Source: an uncultured Verrucomicrobiota bacterium (GTDB taxonomy: Bacteria; Verrucomicrobiota; Verrucomicrobiia; Limisphaerales; UBA1096). From it: a stretch of DNA of 9,484 nt. Within the stretch, counting starts at the first letter, position 1. The number at the start of each line of letters is the position of its first letter. Below are positions 1-5,824 of the stretch, piece after piece. Made by a program: the position numbers and the translations under genes. Under the pieces are notes generated by a model, which was not told the DNA's origin, did no database searches, and worked only from the letters and a program-made list of their open reading frames with translations. Location of the stretch: assembly GCA_913050205.1 (NCBI GenBank), contig CAJXAU010000035.1, forward strand, positions 1-9,484. The letters run 5' to 3'.

Positions 1-1
1 G

Positions 2-3000
2 CTTTACCTGAACGGGGTGGAGGTGGCACGTGACAATCTTCCCGACGGAGAAATTAAGTTCAGCACGTTAACACCCGGGAATCGCAACAGTAATGAAGAG
101 GACAAGTACTCAGAGTTCGCCGTTTCGACTGCTGTATTGCGCGAGGGAAAAAACACACTGGCGGCGGAGGTACACCAACCGAATGGGACCAGCACTGATC
201 TTGGTTTTGATCTGGAGATGCTCGTTTTCAGCGATAAGTCCCCCGCCGGGATCACTCAGCGAGTGTTTCAATTAAAGAAAGGGGAAAAGGTGGAGGATTG
301 GGATGACGCGGTCAAACTTGCCCAAACACTCGCACCCACGGATACCGCAGAGGTGGAAGAACTTCATTGGATGCCAGAATCATCGGAATTGAAGCCGAAA
401 CAGAAATCGAAACACTCAAATCTCGTGGTTTGGAGTGGGCAATTCATACAGCGCAGGCCTGGCGCGGTGCGGTTCTCGGTGAACGCCGACGTCGGCGGAG
501 TTATGGTCGGAGGGCGACCGGTCGCGATGGTTGGGGAAGAGGAAACAGTTTCGATTAATGATCTTTACCTGGAGGCGGGAACGCACCCAATCACGGTGGT
601 TGCCTGGGTGGCGGATGTTGAGTCCGGTGTCGGTTGCGAGCGAGCACGGGAAAATCTGGCCAAGACGACGGTTGATCTTGCCCCATTCCGATTGTCTGAT
701 TTTGTTTTATCCGAGGAGGAACGGGAAGAGTTCGAGGCTGCTACTGAATCGGCTATCGCCCGGAGTGCCGAGTTGGAATGGGTCGAAGGGAAATTATCAG
801 CCAAGATGAACGGGTGGTCGTTGCGACACATAAAAATGGTCGCGGATGAGTACCCCGGGAATTACGTTAGCGTGGGAAATGTAAATATCTCCAGCAACGG
901 AACGACTATCATCCCCCCGAAAGAGGATGTGCTGCAACTAGCCAAAAACAACATCCTCGAGATTGCAGCCGGTGACAGCATCACGGCGGTCTATGTGGAT
1001 GAATTGACCGAGGGTGGATTGCAACAAAACAGGCAACTTGAACAAACCCTCAAGGCGACATTTTTCAACGGCGTGATCACGCCGTTATCGTATGAGTTTC
1101 GGCGACAGGGTGACGGAGGTGTGCAGGCGGTCGATCACGAACTGCTTAGAGTGGAGCCAGGTGAACGGATTATTGTCGAGGTGACGGACTTTGATCTGGA
1201 CCAGACTTCGAATCCAGACAAGGTGCCAGTGGTTGTTCAGGTGAACCTTGGCCAAGCGCTTGAGTTGGAGGCTGTCGAGACAGGAGCAAACACGGGTGTG
1301 TTTCGTGTGGAGGTTGAGACTTCGAACGGCTTGGCCAAGCGCGAAGAAAAAGAATCCGGAACGGCCCCGCAAGTCGATCTGCCGAGCCTTGAGCTCAAAA
1401 CGGGAGATCGGGTTTACTTGCGTTATCTGGACCAGCAAAACACGGTGCCGGGGCATAAGCATTTTCGTGAGTCTGTGGTTTTTGTGAACCAACCGACCGA
1501 GGGTAAGATTCGTATTTTGAGCACTCGATTGATCCCGGCGGACTTGTCCAAACCAGGGGCAAAACCCGGTCATCAGTTCTCACTACTGCCATTTGCCAGC
1601 ACAAACGCCGCGCCGGTTTCTGTCGACATTCCGTTAACGGTGGAAGTGGTCGATCCGGATCGGGCGAAAACCAGCGGCAGTCGCCTGCAAGTGGAATTGG
1701 ATGTTGGGGAAAATAGAAGGGCGCGAGTTGAATGCGTGCTGTCGGCCCAGTTTGCCGGGGATGCTCCGGAGCAATACAGCGAACCGATTACGGCGGGTCA
1801 GGCGTTGGTGGAAGGCCGATTTGTTGGGCAGATATTGCTTAATTTGGGTGACGAAACCAGTCCGGCCATGATTCCGATTACACCCGACACCCAAGGTGGA
1901 CTCATTGGCAGGATTGTCTCGGAGGAGGGGGGCGATGAAAAATCGAACGCGGAGGTACGGGTTTTGAATTTGATGGGCACCGAGATTGTGAATGCCGTTT
2001 ATCGGGATGACACTCGACCGAAGGGAGAGGCCGTTGTGTTGAGTTCAACCGGCACGCTGTCGAGTCAAGGTGTGATGCAAATTACGAACTCCCAATACGA
2101 GGAGCCGGTAGAGACGTTGCACGTCGGCGAACGATTGTTTTTGATCGTTGAAGACAAGGATCAGGATGTGTCGGGAAAACAGGATCAGGTCATTGTAACT
2201 ATCAAGACCACAAGCGGGGAATCCGAAGGGGTGACGCTTACGGAGACTCTGACGCATAGTGGAGTTTTCACAGGGTCGTTCCCGTTGGTGGCTCGAAGCA
2301 ATCCCCGACCGAACAGTGGCGATGGTGGCGTGGAGTGTTTTTTCGGGGATACCCTGACAGCGGTCTATCGCGATCAACTCATTTCAACCAACAAGGCAGT
2401 CGACCGGCAGGGGCAGGTTTCCATCGCGATCGGGACGGATGGTTTGTTGGCTGCGTTCAGCAAGGTGTTTGAGGATGTAGACCTTGCGGCACAAACGCGG
2501 TTCCATATTGCAGAGAGTTATTTCGAGTTGTTCAAGTCGCAAAAGAAACTCGAACGCATCGAACAGGCACAGGAGAACCTTGATCATGGTCGTCGTGTGT
2601 TGTTGGAGTTGGCTGAGGATTTTCCGGACGAAAAATATGCGGCCAGAGTGAGTTATCTGCTCGGCCAGTTTGCACAGGAGCAGGAGGATTGGTTGGAGGC
2701 GATCAAATCATATCGGGTCATCATCCGGCGGTTCCCGGATCATGCCCTCGCTCCTGATGCACAATACAAAATGGCGCAGTGCCACGAGGAGGCGGGAAAC
2801 TTTGACCAAGCGCTTGAAGAATATGTCGCAATGGCGGCCATTCATCCGGACAGCCCGCTGATTCCGAAGGTGATGATTCGCATAAACGAGTACTATTACC
2901 TGAAGGAAAATTATCTCGTGGCGGCAAGGGTATCGGGCAAATTCATTGAGCGTTTTCCGGAGCACGATTTGGCGTCCCGCATGGCGTTTCGCTGGGGGCA

Positions 3001-3274
3001 GTGCCACTACAAACAGGAGGCCTACGAGGATGCCGCCTCGCGTTTTGAAGACTTTGCCAAGCGGTATCCGGATGATCCGTTATGCGCTGAGGCACTTTTT
3101 TGGGCTGGTGAGAGTTACCGGATGGACAAGGATGTTCCGATGGCGTTTCGTTACTACAATCGCTGTCGGTGGGACTACCCTGAATCAGAGGCAGCCAAGT
3201 ATGCCCGGGGCCGCTTGGCATTGCCGGAGATGCTGGCGCAGTTTGAGCGCGAGGCTGATCTGGAGGAGGAATAG
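2..3274 (+). CDS. Large modular surface-type protein with lectin/PA14-like domains, Ig-like repeats and C-terminal TPRs (5' partial)
   Basis: The reading frame is open to the left edge. The first residues, LYLNGVEVARDNLP, are the middle of a beta-sandwich domain ending near NTLAAEVHQ, so the GTG at 17 is not the true start and the N-terminus lies outside the window. Counting from that GTG, residues about 1-75 are this galactose-binding/lectin-like domain. Residues about 137-200 look PA14-like (WSGQF...GTHPITVVAW). Residues about 320-330, 376-475 and 700-790 carry recurring Ig-like modules with GER..V.V.D.D, then TGVF or SGVF, then a closing GD....Y.D motif. Residues about 820-1065 form at least four TPR-like repeats of about 37 residues, each starting near FPD/FPE/YPD, as in BamD/YbgF-type helical repeats. 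The acidic tail ends in EEE before TAG. No catalytic site is visible. An extracellular or envelope scaffold role is inferred. The gene converges on the protease gene with a 17-bp gap and contains two TTGGCCAA palindromes. The coding call is certain; the function is not. Confidence 0.9.
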   Translation, partial: LYLNGVEVARDNLPDGEIKFSTLTPGNRNSNEEDKYSEFAVSTAVLREGKNTLAAEVHQPNGTSTDLGFDLEMLVFSDKSPAGITQRVFQLKKGEKVEDWDDAVKLAQTLAPTDTAEVEELHWMPESSELKPKQKSKHSNLVVWSGQFIQRRPGAVRFSVNADVGGVMVGGRPVAMVGEEETVSINDLYLEAGTHPITVVAWVADVESGVGCERARENLAKTTVDLAPFRLSDFVLSEEEREEFEAATESAIARSAELEWVEGKLSAKMNGWSLRHIKMVADEYPGNYVSVGNVNISSNGTTIIPPKEDVLQLAKNNILEIAAGDSITAVYVDELTEGGLQQNRQLEQTLKATFFNGVITPLSYEFRRQGDGGVQAVDHELLRVEPGERIIVEVTDFDLDQTSNPDKVPVVVQVNLGQALELEAVETGANTGVFRVEVETSNGLAKREEKESGTAPQVDLPSLELKTGDRVYLRYLDQQNTVPGHKHFRESVVFVNQPTEGKIRILSTRLIPADLSKPGAKPGHQFSLLPFASTNAAPVSVDIPLTVEVVDPDRAKTSGSRLQVELDVGENRRARVECVLSAQFAGDAPEQYSEPITAGQALVEGRFVGQILLNLGDETSPAMIPITPDTQGGLIGRIVSEEGGDEKSNAEVRVLNLMGTEIVNAVYRDDTRPKGEAVVLSSTGTLSSQGVMQITNSQYEEPVETLHVGERLFLIVEDKDQDVSGKQDQVIVTIKTTSGESEGVTLTETLTHSGVFTGSFPLVARSNPRPNSGDGGVECFFGDTLTAVYRDQLISTNKAVDRQGQVSIAIGTDGLLAAFSKVFEDVDLAAQTRFHIAESYFELFKSQKKLERIEQAQENLDHGRRVLLELAEDFPDEKYAARVSYLLGQFAQEQEDWLEAIKSYRVIIRRFPDHALAPDAQYKMAQCHEEAGNFDQALEEYVAMAAIHPDSPLIPKVMIRINEYYYLKENYLVAARVSGKFIERFPEHDLASRMAFRWGQCHYKQEAYEDAASRFEDFAKRYPDDPLCAEALFWAGESYRMDKDVPMAFRYYNRCRWDYPESEAAKYARGRLALPEMLAQFEREADLEEE
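1248..1262 (+). repeat. Palindrome copy 1, 15-bp extended form
   Basis: TTGGCCAAGCGCTTG, the asymmetric extended form shared with the copies at 4313, 5805 and 7970. It is in frame as Leu-Gly-Gln-Ala-Leu within an Ig-like module of the large modular protein. Confidence 0.85.
1329..1340. repeat. Palindrome copy 2, 12 bp
   Basis: GCTTGGCCAAGC, a perfect 12-bp palindrome 83 bp after copy 1. It encodes Gly-Leu-Ala-Lys-Arg in a charged loop of the modular protein. Confidence 0.85.
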
Positions 3275-3276
3275 TT

Positions 3277-3292
3277 GCGCTTGGCCAAGCGC
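3277..3292. repeat. Palindrome copy 3, 16 bp, filling the first convergent gap
   Basis: GCGCTTGGCCAAGCGC is a perfect 16-bp palindrome. It begins two bases after the TAG of the + gene and its last base is the last base of the TAG of the - gene. As RNA it can fold as a 6-bp stem with a GGCC loop on either strand. No T-run follows, so it is not a standard intrinsic terminator. Confidence 0.9.
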
Positions 3293-4698
3293 TACGGCCC
3301 AGTGCCCGGTGGCCGCATGTTATTTGTGATCGCCTCCCGAACCTGTGGCATCGAGAGTTTTTGAGTCGATCCGATCCCCGCTGCCACGCCAGCCGTATAG
3401 GCGGTGGAAAACGAGGTGCCTGTTCCGAAAAAAGTCTGATTGTTCAACACCGTGACTCCTACGCCGGGAGCGGCGGCTTCTACGAAATTACCGTTATTCG
3501 CATAGCTGGCGACGCGTTGACCGTTACGGTTCAGGGCGGTCACGCCGATCACTTCCTTTTGCGCCGCAGGGTAGACCGGTTGTCCGGTGGGTTCATTGCC
3601 GGCGGCAGCCAAAAAAAGAACACCTTCTTTTGAACCGGCCTGAATGACTGACTTAAGGAGGCTGTTCGGTTGATCTGAGCCAAGGCTCAGGCTGACGATG
3701 TCCGCGCCACCCTCGATGGCCGCCTGAACTCCGCGGGCGACGTCAAACGTGGAGGTGTTGTCGGATTGACCATAGACATCCACTGGCAAAATCCTAACCG
3801 ATGTTTCCTGTGTTCCTTCAAGGGAGGCCGACAAACCACGAAGGATGGTCTCCGCCATAGAGGTTCCATGGCTCACCTGTCCGGGTTGATCGGAGGAGGT
3901 GCCTGCCAGTGAAATCTCCGGCAGTAAAAAGTCACTCACCTGTGATCCGTTTCGCTGAACGCTGGAGTCGATGAGTCCGACAACCATGCCGTCCTTGTCG
4001 GCAGAGGCGGGGCGGAGGTTCAGCGGCGGGGCAGGGAGGTTGACCGGACTGAGTTGCTCCGGTTGTTGGATGGTGAAATTGTTGTCGATCGAAGTGACAG
4101 CATCATTCTGCTCGAGTTGAGCCAGTGCCTTGTCAGCCTCCTCGGCATTTTCGAATTCGAGCTGATAGATATCGAGGCCATCGATTTTCCCGCTGACCTT
4201 TGCTCCGAGTTGTCGGGCCAATGCCTCGATATCAACGCCGGACTTGGGATCGATGGTGACAATCAACTCGTTGTCGATTTTTCCACTCCCTTCCTTTTTT
4301 GGCTTTTCACGCTTGGCCAAGCGCTTGCTGGGGACGATGCGCTTAACGGCATTCTTGGAAGCGGTTTCATAGACAAGCATCCTCGACGGCCCTGTTCGTG
4401 ATGGGATGATCACAAAGTTGACGTTGTTGAGGAGGCGTCTTAATGCATCAGTTTGAGGGAGATCCCTAAAGCGGGTGGTGACGCTAGACTTAAGATCCGG
4501 CTCAACGAGAACCTGCCATTTGCGTAGGTCGCTGAGAGACTGGAGCACTTTTTCAAGCGGCCAGTTCTCGATGGAGGCACTGACTTTATCGCTGGATTGC
4601 CAATCGATCCCGCTTTCAACTGCACTGATCGCCTTCTTTTCCGCAAGACCGAGGATGGCGGTAGTGAGAAGAGTTGATATGAGAAGGCAGAGGCGCAT
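3292..4698 (-). CDS. Secreted S8 (subtilisin-family) serine protease with STN-like N-terminal domain
   Basis: The predicted protein has 468 residues. I chose the ATG at 4698 because it starts a clear signal peptide (MRLCLLISTLLTTAILGLAE); the frame stays open upstream to 5019 but runs antisense to the kinase gene. Residues about 42-110 resemble the STN domain of secretins and TonB receptors (WPLEKVLQSLSDLRKWQVLV, then ALRRLLNNVNF). A basic linker at 118-140 contains KRLAKR, encoded by a 14-bp palindrome. Residues about 143-212 look like a subtilase propeptide of inhibitor I9/fervidolysin type. The S8 domain follows: Asp244 in GLIDSS, His277 in SHGTSMAET, oxyanion Asn368 in AAAGNEP, and Ser429 in GTGTSFSTAYTAG. 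All catalytic positions are kept, although the context around His and Asp departs from the usual HGTHVAG and DTG forms. An exported, self-processing endopeptidase is inferred; the substrate is unknown. No convincing Shine-Dalgarno precedes the start. Confidence 0.92.
   Translation of the reverse strand: MRLCLLISTLLTTAILGLAEKKAISAVESGIDWQSSDKVSASIENWPLEKVLQSLSDLRKWQVLVEPDLKSSVTTRFRDLPQTDALRRLLNNVNFVIIPSRTGPSRMLVYETASKNAVKRIVPSKRLAKREKPKKEGSGKIDNELIVTIDPKSGVDIEALARQLGAKVSGKIDGLDIYQLEFENAEEADKALAQLEQNDAVTSIDNNFTIQQPEQLSPVNLPAPPLNLRPASADKDGMVVGLIDSSVQRNGSQVSDFLLPEISLAGTSSDQPGQVSHGTSMAETILRGLSASLEGTQETSVRILPVDVYGQSDNTSTFDVARGVQAAIEGGADIVSLSLGSDQPNSLLKSVIQAGSKEGVLFLAAAGNEPTGQPVYPAAQKEVIGVTALNRNGQRVASYANNGNFVEAAAPGVGVTVLNNQTFFGTGTSFSTAYTAGVAAGIGSTQKLSMPQVREAITNNMRPPGTGP
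4310..4323. repeat. Palindrome copy 4, 14 bp
   Basis: CGCTTGGCCAAGCG, extended on the right by CTTG. It is read on the minus strand as Lys-Arg-Leu-Ala-Lys-Arg in the linker between the STN-like and propeptide domains of the protease. Confidence 0.88.
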
Positions 4699-4800
4699 CT
4701 GGCCGCAACATAGGCTAAAACCGGACTTCTGCCCATCGGTTTTTAGTCTTTGGCATCGGGCTTGCTTGACACTTTCGTTTGGTGCTTCGACATTTTGCAT
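4699..4800. promoter_or_regulatory. Divergent promoter region between protease and kinase genes
   Basis: This 102-bp spacer must hold the start signals of both divergent genes if the chosen starts are right. On the + strand TTGACA at 4766-4771 is a perfect -35 hexamer. The -10 region 17-19 bp downstream (4789-4796, GACATTTT) is poor, and transcription would begin almost at the kinase ATG, giving a leaderless or near-leaderless message. On the - strand I see only a weak TATGTT -10-like box near the protease start. No Shine-Dalgarno is obvious on either side. The NdeI-like CATATG at 4798-4803 places an ATG on each strand back to back. Confidence 0.35.
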
Positions 4801-5802
4801 ATGGCAGCCCTGTTTGAAATAGATGGCCAACACCGGTTTGAGGTGGTGGAAAAGATAGCCGATGGACGCATGGGTGCGGTATTTCGTGCCAACCAAATGG
4901 GCTCGGAGGAGTTCGCCAAGGAGGTCGCCATAAAGGTGATGCACGAGCGATTCGGCATGCAGCGCCAATTCATTGAGAATTTCATCGGTGAAGGCAAATT
5001 GGTTGCCGACTTGATTCACCCGAATATTGTCCAGATTTATAACTTCGGCGACGAAGGGAAGTCACTGTATCGTCGAATGGGGGGGGATAGCGGGGTGAAA
5101 CTTCAGGGAGATCAGCGCGCCTACTACATGGTGATGGAGTTTATACGTGGCGTGAATCTCGCAGGATTCATCAAGGAGATGAAGGCACAGGGCAAGGAGT
5201 TGCCCGGCCCGTTGGCGGTGTTTATTGCCAGCCGTATCGCGCGCGGACTCGCCTATGCGCACGGCAAGAAAAATGAAGAGGGTGAGCCGTTGGGGATTGT
5301 TCATCGCGATGTCAGTCCTCGAAGTGTCATGATGAGTTTTGAGGGGGATGTGAAGTTAACCGACTTTGGTGTGGCCAAGGCCGCGGGCCTCATCGAGCAG
5401 AATGAGGGCGAACAGCTTTCCGGTACTCCGGAATACATGAGCCCGGAGCAGGCGAGCTTCGAGGTCACCGATCAGCGATCCGACATTTTCTCTAATGGAG
5501 TCATCCTTGCAGAGTTGCTGCTTGGGAAAAACTTATTCGAGGGGGTGGACGCTGCGGAGTCGCGGCAGAAAATCGTGGACGAACCGATTCCGCACTTTCG
5601 ACAGGAGAATGATTATATCGATCTCAGGTTGGATGCCATATTGCAGAAGGCACTCGCGCGGGATTTAGACGTTCGGTACGACTCGGCAGAGCGATTCATG
5701 AAGGACATGGAGTATCACATGTACCACAAGGGCTACGGGCCCACTAATGAGACGCTGGCCACTTACATGCGGGAACTTTTCCCGGAGCAGGCACCAGCCT
5801 AA
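4801..5802 (+). CDS. Hanks-type serine/threonine protein kinase, cytosolic, with Ser replacing the catalytic-loop Asn
   Basis: The 333-residue protein is almost exactly one kinase domain, with no transmembrane segment or sensor domain. It would phosphorylate Ser/Thr on cytosolic partners. The P-loop is KIADGRMGAVF (18-28), where the first glycine of GxGxxG is Ala. The ATP-binding Lys is K45 in EVAIKVM, with Glu64 as the probable alpha-C partner. The catalytic loop is IVHRDVSPRS (166-175): HRD with catalytic Asp170 is intact, but the Mg-binding Asn expected five residues later is Ser175. DFG is at 188-190, the activation segment ends GTPEYMSPE (208-216), and SDIFSNGVILAELL (227-240) is subdomain IX. 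An insertion at about 84-105 separates beta-4 from beta-5. The ATG at 4801 starts eleven residues before the kinase fold; an in-frame TTG at 4750 is a less likely alternative. The HRDVSP form is common in kinases of myxobacteria and related groups. The gene diverges from the protease gene and converges on the propeller gene. Confidence 0.93.
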   Translation: MAALFEIDGQHRFEVVEKIADGRMGAVFRANQMGSEEFAKEVAIKVMHERFGMQRQFIENFIGEGKLVADLIHPNIVQIYNFGDEGKSLYRRMGGDSGVKLQGDQRAYYMVMEFIRGVNLAGFIKEMKAQGKELPGPLAVFIASRIARGLAYAHGKKNEEGEPLGIVHRDVSPRSVMMSFEGDVKLTDFGVAKAAGLIEQNEGEQLSGTPEYMSPEQASFEVTDQRSDIFSNGVILAELLLGKNLFEGVDAAESRQKIVDEPIPHFRQENDYIDLRLDAILQKALARDLDVRYDSAERFMKDMEYHMYHKGYGPTNETLATYMRELFPEQAPA

Positions 5803-5803
5803 A

Positions 5804-5823
5804 CCAAGCGCTTGGCCAAGCGC
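5804..5823. repeat. Palindrome copy 5, compound form in the second convergent gap
   Basis: Two overlapping perfect palindromes lie here: CCAAGCGCTTGG (5804-5815) and GCGCTTGGCCAAGCGC (5808-5823). Together they take 20 of the 22 bases between the kinase stop and the propeller-gene stop. Confidence 0.9.
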
Positions 5824-5824
5824 A

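Noticed and set aside
1085..1573. Minus-strand open frame of 162 residues inside the large modular gene
   Set aside because: Its composition is that of an antisense shadow, and the plus strand carries clear Ig-like modules.
4699..5019. Open N-terminal extension of the protease gene, including an ATG at 4800 that abuts the kinase ATG (CATATG)
   Set aside because: It runs antisense to the kinase coding sequence above 4801, and it would bury the clear signal peptide starting at 4698 behind a long polar stretch.
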